Origin: Thermaceae bacterium | GTDB lineage: Bacteria > Deinococcota > Deinococci > Deinococcales > Marinithermaceae | Direction of reading: 5' to 3' | DNA length: 12,801 bases | Assembly (NCBI GenBank): GCA_027023345.1 | Contig: JALVVO010000104.1 | Location: 1-12,801, forward strand | In this document: positions 1-6,284 of the stretch, piece by piece | How positions within the stretch are numbered: the stretch's first letter is position 1 | Layout: each line of letters starts with the position of its first letter | Notes under the pieces: generated by a model | The model's database searches: none | The model's input: only the letters and a program-made list of their open reading frames with translations | What the model was told of the DNA's origin: nothing | Translations under genes and position numbers: made by a program

Positions 1-60
1 GGCCGAGCACGAAGGCGACCTCGAGGCCCTGGCCCTCGAGCACCGCCTTCGTGCTCGGCC
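1..60. repeat. Perfect 17-bp inverted repeat inside hemD at the window edge
   Basis: Bases 1-17 (GGCCGAGCACGAAGGCG) are the exact reverse complement of bases 44-60. The 26-bp spacer holds a second, nested 7-bp stem (20-26 with 34-40), so the whole 60 bp could fold into one long hairpin. The hemD reading frame stays open through it. The left arm starts exactly at base 1, so the repeat may extend beyond the window or may be a fold-back artefact of a contig end. Confidence 0.7.
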
Positions 61-310
61 CGAGGGCGGCGATCCGCACCTCGGGGGCCCCCGCCAGGTA
101 CCAGGCGCCGATGAAGTAGCGGGCGGCCTCGGGGCTGGTGAGGACCACCCAGTCCCAGGGCTCGGTCAGGGCGATCTCGAGGGCCTCGTAGCCGTCCTCG
201 AGCTTCTCGTAGGCGACCACCGGGACGAAGACCGGGGAAAACCCTTCCTCCTCGAGCCTTTGGGCGAGCTCGGCGTCTTTCTCGGGGGGACGGGTAAGGG
301 CGACCTGCAC
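1..310 (-). CDS. hemD: Uroporphyrinogen-III synthase, N-terminal part (cut by window edge)
   Basis: This enzyme closes and rearranges hydroxymethylbilane to uroporphyrinogen III in tetrapyrrole synthesis, in the cytoplasm. The visible 103 residues start at a GTG and read without a stop to the left edge, so the C-terminal part (normally more than half of a roughly 250-residue protein) lies outside. Family landmarks are the opening strand with a TRP motif (MQVALTRPPEK), WVVLTSPEAARYF near residues 57-69, and the IAALGPSTKAVLEGQGL segment near residues 80-96, which matches the conserved GxxT step of HemD proteins. The GTG sits 6 nt behind a TAGGCT -10 box with no Shine-Dalgarno sequence, suggesting a leaderless transcript. 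It is divergent from hemW, which fits a heme context. A perfect inverted repeat lies in the last 60 bp before the edge. Identification is from motifs only, but they are characteristic. Confidence 0.8.
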   Translation of the reverse strand, partial: MQVALTRPPEKDAELAQRLEEEGFSPVFVPVVAYEKLEDGYEALEIALTEPWDWVVLTSPEAARYFIGAWYLAGAPEVRIAALGPSTKAVLEGQGLEVAFVLG

Positions 311-316
311 GAGGGT

Positions 317-322
317 AGCCTA
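317..322 (-). promoter_or_regulatory. -10 box of hemD (leaderless type)
   Basis: On the minus strand TAGGCT is followed by 6 nt and then the GTG start of hemD, so transcription would begin at or next to the start codon. No Shine-Dalgarno sequence is present. A -35 would fall around 339-345 (CTTTTG or CCTTTT), which is weak and would overlap the upstream elements of the opposing hemW promoter. Confidence 0.55.
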
Positions 323-350
323 GCCCATGGAGCGAGGGCAAAAGGCCCGT

Positions 351-356
351 TAGGCT
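351..356 (+). promoter_or_regulatory. -10 box of hemW (leaderless type)
   Basis: TAGGCT is followed by 7 nt and then the GTG start of hemW, with no Shine-Dalgarno sequence between. It is the same hexamer as in the opposing hemD promoter, and only 28 bp separate the two boxes. The -35 regions must therefore overlap, and the two promoters may compete for polymerase. I see no good -35 match at 327-333. Confidence 0.55.
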
Positions 357-363
357 CGAAGCG

Positions 364-1458
364 GTGACCTCGCTTTACGTCCACGTCCCCTTCTGCCCCA
401 CGATCTGCCCCTACTGCGCCTTCCACGCGGTGCGGCGGACCCCGGGGGCGGTCGCCGCCTACCTCGATCGACTCCGGGCCGACGCCCGCGCCCTCGCCCC
501 CCGCCTCGCGCCCCTAGAGACCCTCTACTTCGGCGGGGGCACCCCGAGCTACCTGAGGGAACGGGAGCTCGTCGCCCTCCTCGACCTCGGCCTCCCCCTC
601 GCCGAAGACGCCGAGGTCACCCTGGAGGCGAACCCGGGCACGCTCAACCGAAAACGGGTCGAACTCCTGAAGGCGCTCGGGGTCAACCGCCTCTCGATCG
701 GGGTGCAGAGCTTCCAGGACCCCGTGCTCCGCGCGCTCGGCCGCGCCCACCGGAGAAAGGGCGCGCTTCGCGCGGTGGAGGAGGCGCTCGCCGCGGGATT
801 CCGGGTCTCGGTGGACCTGATCCTGGGCCTGCCGGGTCAGGACGTGGAAGCAGACCTCCGGACCGCCGCCCGGCTCGGCGTGGGCCACGTCTCCGCCTAC
901 ACCCTGATCCCCGAGCCCGGCACGCCGCTCGGCGAGCGGACCGAGCCCGACCCCGACCGGGAGGCCGAGGCCCTCGCCGCCGCCCGCGCGATCCTGGGCG
1001 AAGCGGGGCTCGTTCGCTACGAGGTCTCGAACTTCGCCCGCCCCGGCGAGGAGGCCCGGCACAACCGGGTCTACTGGCGGATGGCGTTCTGGGCCGCGCT
1101 CGGCCCGGCGGCGGCGAGCCACGAGCCCGCCGACGCCCCCGGGGTCTACGCCGTGCGCCGGACGAACCCGCCGCTCTTCCGCTGGCTCGCCGGCGAGCCC
1201 CCCAAGGAGGAGGCCGTCCCGCCCCTCGAGCACGCGAAGGAAGCGCTGATGATGGGGCTCCGGACGCGCGAGGGGGTGGACCTCGGGCAGCTGGAGGCGC
1301 GCACCGGCCTTCCCCTCAAGGACCGGCTCCTCGAGGCCGCCGCTCCCCTCCGGGAGGCCGGCTGGCTCGAGGCACGGGGTTCCCGGCTCGCCCCCACCGA
1401 GGCCGGGCTCGACCGGGTTCACTCCTTGGTGCTCTCGCTCTGGGAGGCGCTCTCCTGA
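364..1458 (+). CDS. hemW: Radical SAM heme chaperone HemW (HemN-like)
   Basis: This is a cytoplasmic radical SAM protein of the HemN/HemW family. HemW binds heme and delivers it to target proteins, while true HemN oxidises coproporphyrinogen III. The 4Fe-4S motif C11-x3-C15-x2-C18 is in the sequence CPTICPYCAF. It is followed by A-F-H-A rather than the extra cysteine of HemN, which points to HemW. The SAM-binding GGGTPS segment is at residues 57-62, LSIGVQSFQD near 111-120, and DLILGLPGQ near 149-157. A HemN C-terminal-type domain with EALMMGLRTREGVDL follows. The length of 364 residues is normal for the family. The GTG start begins directly at MTSLYVHVPFC, so little can be missing. It is divergent from hemD, and its last 40 bp overlap the 3' end of mscS on the other strand. 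Confidence 0.88.
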   Translation: MTSLYVHVPFCPTICPYCAFHAVRRTPGAVAAYLDRLRADARALAPRLAPLETLYFGGGTPSYLRERELVALLDLGLPLAEDAEVTLEANPGTLNRKRVELLKALGVNRLSIGVQSFQDPVLRALGRAHRRKGALRAVEEALAAGFRVSVDLILGLPGQDVEADLRTAARLGVGHVSAYTLIPEPGTPLGERTEPDPDREAEALAAARAILGEAGLVRYEVSNFARPGEEARHNRVYWRMAFWAALGPAAASHEPADAPGVYAVRRTNPPLFRWLAGEPPKEEAVPPLEHAKEALMMGLRTREGVDLGQLEARTGLPLKDRLLEAAAPLREAGWLEARGSRLAPTEAGLDRVHSLVLSLWEALS

Positions 1459-2502
1459 ACCACCTTGAGCGGCTCGGCGAACCAAAGCGTCCGCTGGGGG
1501 AAGGGAATCTCGATCCCGGCGGCGTCGAGCGCCTTCTTGGCCGCCTCGGTGAGCTCGGCGGTGAGCTTCGGCAGCCGGGCGATCGCGTCCTCGGGGATCC
1601 AGGCGACGAGCTCGTAGTTCACGCTCGAGTCGGCGAGCTCCCGCACCCAGACCTCGGGCGGGGGCTCGGCCAGCAGCCCGGGGTGGGAGCGAAGCACCCG
1701 GAGGAGGACCGGGCGAACCTCGTCCGGGTCGTACCGGTAGGCGACGCCCACCGGCACGTGGATCCGAAGCGGCCCGCCGGCGGAGAGGTTCTGAATCTCG
1801 CCGCCGGCGACCTTCGCGTTGGGGATGGCGATGAGCTCGTTGTCCGGGGTGCGGATCCGGGTGGTGCGCAGGGTGATGCCCTCGACCCGGCCGAGCTTGT
1901 CCCCCACCCGGATCCAGTCGCCGAGGCGAAAGGGGCGGTCGGCGAGGAGGACCACGCCGGCGATGAAGTTCGAGAAGGTGTCCTGGGCGGCGAGGCTCAC
2001 CGCCAAGCCGGCCACGCCCAGAGCGCCGATCAGGGGGGCGATCTCGCGGCCGGCGACCAGGTAGGCGGTCCAAACCAGGATCAAAACCAGCGCCAGATAG
2101 CGGGCGAGGACCACCAGGTTGGGGTCCACCCCCCCGGCGCTCGAGGTAGACCTCGACCGCCGCCTCGGCGAGGAGCCAGACCAGGTAGGCGACGGCAAGC
2201 TTGAGCCCCACCAGCAGCACCGCCTGGGGATGGCCGACGCCGAAGATCGCCGAGGCCCCGGCGAGGAGCGCGGCCCAAAAGAGCAGGTTCCAAAGCCAGG
2301 CCACCGACCGCCGCACCCGGGGGCCGAAGCGGTTGAAGACGAGGTCGGAGAGCCGGCGCAGGCCAATCCGGACGAGGTAGAGCAGGAGGGCAAAAAGCAA
2401 AAGGGCGAGCCCGCGCCCGAGCACGGCCTCGACCCGGAGGTCGAGGAACCCCCGGGGCAGGAGCGCCCGCAAGGCCTCCTCGAGGTAGCCGAGCACGCTC
2501 AC
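1419..2502 (-). pseudogene. mscS: Small-conductance mechanosensitive channel (MscS family), frameshifted at a G7 tract
   Basis: MscS channels sit in the cytoplasmic membrane and open under tension to release solutes on osmotic downshift. From the GTG at 2502, residues 1-124 encode three hydrophobic segments (about 30-48, 66-88 and 94-118). The reading frame is then lost at seven G (2129-2135). One G fewer restores a 360-residue protein that continues with another membrane segment (about 130-150), the pore helix (GALGVAGLAVSLAAQDTFSNF, about 159-179), the beta domain (RPFRLGDWIRVGDKLGRVEGI) and IPNAKVAGGEIQNLS. These closely follow E. coli MscS. Both halves are conserved and full length, so this is either a sequencing error, a phase-variable gene, or expression by slippage. 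The start overlaps the preceding gene's stop as GTGA, implying translational coupling. The 3' end overlaps hemW by 40 bp. Confidence 0.8.
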
Positions 2503-3389
2503 GTCCCCTCCAGCGCCGCCAGGCGGCGGGCGAGCTCGGCCTCGTCGCCGGCGTGGACCCGAACGTAGGGGCGCTCGAGCACGAACGGCCGGGCGTAGGG
2601 TAGGGCCAAAGCCCGCTCCAGCCCCTCCACCGGGCGCACCCCCGCGAACCCCCGGACCTCGAGCTCGGGCAGCGCGTGGCCGAGCACGCCCCGGAGGTGG
2701 GCCTCGGCGAAGTCGGGGCAAAAGAGCGAGCGCTCGGTGGGGAAGGGGGCGAAGTCGAGGAAGTAAACCTCGTCCCGGTAGAGCCCGGCCCGGACCTCGA
2801 GCCCCCCCACGTGGCCGAGGGCGGAGAAGAGGTGCTCGAGCCGCCGGCAGACCTCGGCCCGCTTGGCCTCGTCCAGGGGATGGGGCGCGACCCAGGCCTC
2901 GCCCCGCCGGACCGCCGGGGGCAAGCAGCGGGTCTCCCCCCGGCCCCGGACGGCGAGGAAGAGGAACTCGGCCTCGTAGGGGTAGGCCCGCTCGTAGAGG
3001 TAGAGGCCCTCGGGGGGCTCGAAGCCCCGCTCCTCCACCCAGCGACTCCGGCCGCTCTTTCGCTCCCGCAGCCAGGCGGGAAGGCCGTGTACGGTGACCA
3101 TCGCCTCCCACTCGCCGCTCCCCCGCACCCGCCCGAACGGCGGGGTGGGGATGGAGAGCGCCCGGAAAAGGCGCTTTTGGATGAGCAGGTCGGCGTAGGC
3201 CTCGATCGCCCGGCGACCGGGGTGGGCCCGCTCGTCCCCCGCGAAGGCCTCCGGGGAGAACCGGAGGAGCAGGTCGTGGCCCTCGGGAGTCCGGTCGGGA
3301 GGAATGAGCTCGGGCTCGAGCCCGAGCGGGATCGCCGCCCAGAGCAAGATCCGGGCCCGGGGCGAGACCAGGTCCACCGCGATGCTCAC
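2499..3389 (-). CDS. Degenerate PurK-like ATP-grasp family protein
   Basis: This 296-residue protein resembles N5-carboxyaminoimidazole ribonucleotide synthase (PurK), an ATP-grasp enzyme of purine synthesis. The match covers the pre-ATP-grasp junction (DLLIQKRLFRALSIPTPPF, residues 68-85; compare QKQLFDKLHLPTAPW in E. coli) and the metal-site region (LGHVGGLEVRAGLYRDEVYF followed by LDFAPFP at 211-217). PurK has NExAPRxHNSGH at the latter place. Here the N, E, R and HNSGH are replaced by D, F, F and TERS, and the N-terminal GxGQLGRM loop is also missing. It is also shorter than the usual 360-380 residues. I infer a paralogue that no longer makes N5-CAIR, so purK would be a misleading name. 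It begins 3 bp after the methyltransferase stop and overlaps the mscS start by 4 bp, so it is the middle gene of an operon. Confidence 0.6.
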   Translation of the reverse strand: MSIAVDLVSPRARILLWAAIPLGLEPELIPPDRTPEGHDLLLRFSPEAFAGDERAHPGRRAIEAYADLLIQKRLFRALSIPTPPFGRVRGSGEWEAMVTVHGLPAWLRERKSGRSRWVEERGFEPPEGLYLYERAYPYEAEFLFLAVRGRGETRCLPPAVRRGEAWVAPHPLDEAKRAEVCRRLEHLFSALGHVGGLEVRAGLYRDEVYFLDFAPFPTERSLFCPDFAEAHLRGVLGHALPELEVRGFAGVRPVEGLERALALPYARPFVLERPYVRVHAGDEAELARRLAALEGT

Positions 3390-3392
3390 GAC

Positions 3393-3941
3393 CTAGAGTC
3401 TACGCCAGACCGCCCAGGCCCGATGGGCGAGCGCGAGCCACCCCTCGCCACAGGCGCGGAGGGCGAAGCCGGAGGGCGGCCTCGCGAGCTCGAAGGGCTC
3501 CCAGTAGCGGGGGCTCTCCGGCCGGCCCCGGCGGACCGCCTCGAGGCGGCCAAAGCCCTCGATCAGGACGAGCCCCCCCGGCACCAGCCGCTCGACCAGG
3601 CGGTGGAGCAAGGGCCGGTGGACGAAGTAGCTCATCACCGCCCCGGCGAAGGGCCCCGGGGGAAGGGGCTCGGCGTCGTCCTCAAGGTCGAAGGGTACCG
3701 GGTGGACGGGGAGCTGCGCGCGCCGGGCCTGCTCAACCAGGCGGGTGAGGGCCGCGCGGCTCTTTTCTAAGACCAGCACCCGGTGCCCGCGGGAGGCGAG
3801 GAAGAAGGCGTTCCGCCCGCCCCCGCCGGCGAGGTCGAGGACCGGGCCAGGAGGTAACTCGGGGCCGTAGGCCCGGACCACGAAAGCGGGGGCGTCGGGG
3901 CCGGAAAAGAGCCGGTAGTAGGCCTCCCAGTCCCGCGGCAT
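3393..3941 (-). CDS. Class I SAM-dependent methyltransferase
   Basis: This is a small (182-residue) Rossmann-fold methyltransferase. Motif I (VLDLAGGGGRNAFFLA) is at residues 34-49, followed by the acidic ribose-binding residue E59 at the end of strand 2 (HRVLVLEKS). FDLED at 84-88 and the post-motif strand LVPGGLVLIEGFGR at about 119-132 complete the fold. The layout is like TehB or UbiE-type small-molecule methyltransferases; the substrate cannot be read from sequence. I chose the ATG at 3941 because it lies 7 nt behind a TATGCT box, the leaderless pattern seen repeatedly here. An in-frame ATG at 3953 would add MLGA but overlaps that box. It is the first gene of the operon with the PurK-like protein and mscS, and it lies behind the degP terminator. 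Confidence 0.75.
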   Translation of the reverse strand: MPRDWEAYYRLFSGPDAPAFVVRAYGPELPPGPVLDLAGGGGRNAFFLASRGHRVLVLEKSRAALTRLVEQARRAQLPVHPVPFDLEDDAEPLPPGPFAGAVMSYFVHRPLLHRLVERLVPGGLVLIEGFGRLEAVRRGRPESPRYWEPFELARPPSGFALRACGEGWLALAHRAWAVWRRL

Positions 3942-3948
3942 CGCCCCG

Positions 3949-3954
3949 AGCATA
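3949..3954 (-). promoter_or_regulatory. -10 box of the methyltransferase-mscS operon (leaderless type)
   Basis: TATGCT on the minus strand, then 7 nt, then the ATG at 3941. It decides the start of the methyltransferase, since the alternative upstream ATG lies inside this hexamer. The -35 position would fall within the GC-rich degP terminator hairpin and shows no match to TTGACA. Confidence 0.5.
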
Positions 3955-3960
3955 CGAAAC

Positions 3961-3980
3961 GGGGGGCCTCCCGGCCCCCC
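3961..3980 (-). terminator. Probable terminator of degP
   Basis: A perfect 8-bp stem GGGGGGCC / GGCCCCCC with a 4-nt loop lies 18 bp after the degP stop codon. In the minus direction it is followed by GTTTCGT, a short and imperfect T-rich tail. It separates degP from the methyltransferase operon on the same strand. Confidence 0.65.
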
Positions 3981-3997
3981 ACCTCGGTCTCCCCAGC

Positions 3998-5164
3998 CTA
4001 CTTCACCACCGCGAGCCGGACCACCACCGTCCGCTCCTTGCCGTCGCGGACGACCTTCAGGGTCACGGTGTCGCCGGGGCGCTTGGCGAAGAGCACCGCC
4101 CGAAGGTCGTTGATGTTCTCGATGGGAACTCCGTCGGCCTCCACGATCACGTCGCCGCCCACGCCGAAGTCGAGGACGTCACCGCTCGGGGTGTAGACGT
4201 AGATGTGCTCCTTGGCCCCCCGCAGCCCCGCCTTCTCCGCCGGGCTGCCCTTTTCCACCTCCTGGATCACTAGGCCGCGTTCGGGGAGCTTGAACCGGCG
4301 CCGAATCGCCTCGGGGTAGGCATCGACCGGCAGCACGGTCACCCCGAGCCTCGGCCGGCTCCTGATGATCTCGTCGGCGGTGAGGGTCTTCCCCGCCTTC
4401 ATCTCGTCGAGGTAGTCCTTGGCCAGGTTGATGGGGATGGCGAAGCCGATGCCGGCGAACTGGGGCGCCCCGGCCTGCACGCTGGGCGAGAGGATGGCGG
4501 CGTTGATGCCGATCACCTCCCCCCGGGAGTCGAGCAGCGGCCCGCCCGAGTTCCCCGGGTTGATGGCGGCGTCGGTCTGGATCAGGTAGGGGATCAGGCT
4601 CGACTCCACCCCGGGGTTTTTCCGCACCGCGGAGACGATCCCCTCGGTGACGGTGAAGTCCAGACCGAAGGGGTTGCCGATCGCGATCGCCTTCTGCCCC
4701 ACCACCACGCGGTCGGAGTCGCCCAGCGGAATGGGGTGCAGCCGGTCCTTGGGCGCGTCCACCTTCAAGAGCGCGATGTCCATCGGGGGCACCGCGCCCA
4801 CCACCCGGGCAGGGTAGGGTTTCGGGTCGCCCTGGAAACGGACCTCGATCTCGTCGGCTCCCTTGACCACGTGGTAGTTGGTGAGGACGTGACCCTCTTT
4901 ATCGATCACGAAACCGGAGCCGGTACCCTCCCGGGGGGGCACGACGAAGGGTTCGAAGAAGGGGGCGAAGTCCTCGAACCCCGGCGGCAGTTGGGGCCGG
5001 ACCACCTTGGCCTTGGTGCGAACGGCGACGTAGACCACCCCGGGGCCGGCCCGCTTCACCACCTCGATCGTGTTTCGCTCGTTTTCGAGCAACGCCTGCT
5101 TGGAGTTAAAAGCGAAGACCGGGACGAAGAGGAGCAAGACGAGCAACCACGAAAGCTTCCTCAT
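3998..5164 (-). CDS. degP: DegP/HtrA-type serine protease with PDZ domain (S1C family)
   Basis: This is an exported trypsin-fold protease for quality control of envelope proteins. A hydrophobic N-terminal segment (MRKL then SWLLVLLLFVPVFAF, residues 5-19) is a signal peptide or membrane anchor. The catalytic triad is visible: H98 in TNYHVV, D129 in PMDIALLKV, and S206 in NPGNSGGPL. The oxyanion region is intact, so it should be active. One PDZ domain follows (about residues 272-388, with LGVTVLP, GSPAEKAGLRGA and GDVIVEADGVPI). The start is taken as ATG 5164 because AGGAGG lies 5 nt upstream. A GTG two codons earlier (5170) overlaps that Shine-Dalgarno. The 388-residue length is usual for one-PDZ members (DegS or HtrA-like). 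A weak TACCCT at 5182-5187 may be its -10. It is divergent from buk. degP is used as a family symbol. Confidence 0.88.
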   Translation of the reverse strand: MRKLSWLLVLLLFVPVFAFNSKQALLENERNTIEVVKRAGPGVVYVAVRTKAKVVRPQLPPGFEDFAPFFEPFVVPPREGTGSGFVIDKEGHVLTNYHVVKGADEIEVRFQGDPKPYPARVVGAVPPMDIALLKVDAPKDRLHPIPLGDSDRVVVGQKAIAIGNPFGLDFTVTEGIVSAVRKNPGVESSLIPYLIQTDAAINPGNSGGPLLDSRGEVIGINAAILSPSVQAGAPQFAGIGFAIPINLAKDYLDEMKAGKTLTADEIIRSRPRLGVTVLPVDAYPEAIRRRFKLPERGLVIQEVEKGSPAEKAGLRGAKEHIYVYTPSGDVLDFGVGGDVIVEADGVPIENINDLRAVLFAKRPGDTVTLKVVRDGKERTVVVRLAVVK

Positions 5165-5228
5165 AGCCACCTCCTCTTCCGAGGGTACGCTCCGGGGGTG
5201 AAGGTCGGGTTAGGCGCGAGGGCGCTGG

Positions 5229-5234
5229 TATGCT
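5229..5234 (+). promoter_or_regulatory. -10 box of buk-ptb (leaderless type)
   Basis: TATGCT, then 6 nt, then the GTG start of buk at 5241. There is no Shine-Dalgarno sequence in the gap. The -35 position (5206-5211, CGGGTT) is poor. Confidence 0.55.
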
Positions 5235-5240
5235 GAGTGC

Positions 5241-6284
5241 GTGCGGGTCTTCGTGATCAACCCCGGCTCCACCAGCACCAAGCTCGCCCTCGCCGAGCTC
5301 ACCGGCGGAGAGCCCGCGATCCGGGAGCGGATCGAGCTACCCGCCGGCATCGGGCAGAGCCCGAGGAGCGACCTCGAGGCCCGGCTGCCGGCGGTCCTCG
5401 CCCAGGCCCGGGCCTGGGTTCCCTTCGACGCCGTCGCCGCCCGCGGGGGCATCTTCGGTCCAGTGGAGGCGGGGGTCTACCGGGTGGACGAGGCCCTCGC
5501 CGAGCTCGCGCTCAGGGCCCCTTTCGGCTACCACCCGGCGAACCTGGGGGCCCCGCTCGCGCTCGAGGTCGCCCGAATCTACCGGGTCCCCGCCTTCGTG
5601 GTGGACCCGCCGACGATCAACGAACTCGTCCCCGAGGCCCGCGTCTCCGGCGTCCCCGGCGTCGAGCGCCAGAGCCGGGTCCACGCCCTGAACCTGCGCT
5701 ACGTCGCCCGCCGGGTCGCCGCCCGGCTCGGCCAGGAGCTCGGGGACGTGGTGCTCGTCGGCGCCCACCTCGGCGGCGGCAGCAGCGTGGTGCTCTTCCT
5801 GCAGGGGCGCATGGCCGACACCACCGACGCCCTCTTGGGCGAGGGGCCCTTTAGCGCCAACCGGGCCGGGACCACCCCCATCCACGGAGTGCTGAAGCTC
5901 GTGCGCGAGCGCGGCCTCGACGCCACCCGCCACCTGCTCTCCCGGCGCTCGGGGTTCTTGGGGCTCCTCGGCACCGACAACCTGAAGGAGATCGAGGCCC
6001 GGCTGGCGGAGCCCGAGGTCCGGGTAGTGGTCGAGGCCTACGCCCTGCAGGTGGCCAAGAACATGGCGGCGCTCGCCGCCCACGCCCGCCCCGACGCCTT
6101 CTTCCTGACCGGCGGCGCCGCCCGCTTCGGCTACGCGACCCAGCGCGTCGAGGAACGGCTTTCCTGGATGGCGCCGGTCGTGGTCGAGCCCGGCGAGTTC
6201 GAGGCCGAGGCCCTGGCCGAAGGCGTCTACCGGGTGCTCGCCGGGATCGAGGAGGCCAAGACCTATGCAGCTCGAGTTCCGTGA
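5241..6284 (+). CDS. buk: Butyrate kinase
   Basis: This ASKHA-fold kinase reversibly converts butyryl- or branched acyl-phosphate plus ADP to the free acid and ATP, in the cytoplasm. The phosphate-1 loop NPGSTSTK is at residues 7-14 and the phosphate-2 motif AHLGGGSSV at 175-183. VDPPTINELVPEAR near 121-134 corresponds to the family's VDPV-x-DE region. FLTGGAA in the C-terminal third is the adenosine-site motif. The length of 347 residues is standard (350-360). The GTG start gives MRVFVINPGS, exactly the expected beginning, and lies 6 nt behind TATGCT. It overlaps ptb by 20 bp, and together they make the acyl-CoA/acyl-phosphate/acid route. Whether the physiological acid is butyrate or a branched-chain acid is not visible; no bkd genes are in the window. 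Confidence 0.9.
   Translation: MRVFVINPGSTSTKLALAELTGGEPAIRERIELPAGIGQSPRSDLEARLPAVLAQARAWVPFDAVAARGGIFGPVEAGVYRVDEALAELALRAPFGYHPANLGAPLALEVARIYRVPAFVVDPPTINELVPEARVSGVPGVERQSRVHALNLRYVARRVAARLGQELGDVVLVGAHLGGGSSVVLFLQGRMADTTDALLGEGPFSANRAGTTPIHGVLKLVRERGLDATRHLLSRRSGFLGLLGTDNLKEIEARLAEPEVRVVVEAYALQVAKNMAALAAHARPDAFFLTGGAARFGYATQRVEERLSWMAPVVVEPGEFEAEALAEGVYRVLAGIEEAKTYAARVP

Noticed and set aside
364..1458. Annotation as oxygen-independent coproporphyrinogen oxidase HemN
   Set aside because: The cysteine motif is Cx3Cx2C followed by A-F-H without the extra cysteine of HemN, and the 364-residue length fits HemW rather than the longer HemN (about 450).
514..3111. A very long open frame on the minus strand (865 codons) running antisense to hemW and through three genes
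   Set aside because: Only the mscS N-terminal part (2502 to about 2136) in this frame looks like protein. The rest is Pro/Gly/Arg-rich sequence typical of off-frame reading in GC-rich DNA.
2676..3770. 364-codon plus-strand open frame opposite the PurK-like and methyltransferase genes
   Set aside because: It has no recognisable domain and is biased to E, G, P and R; the opposite strand encodes recognisable families over the same bases.
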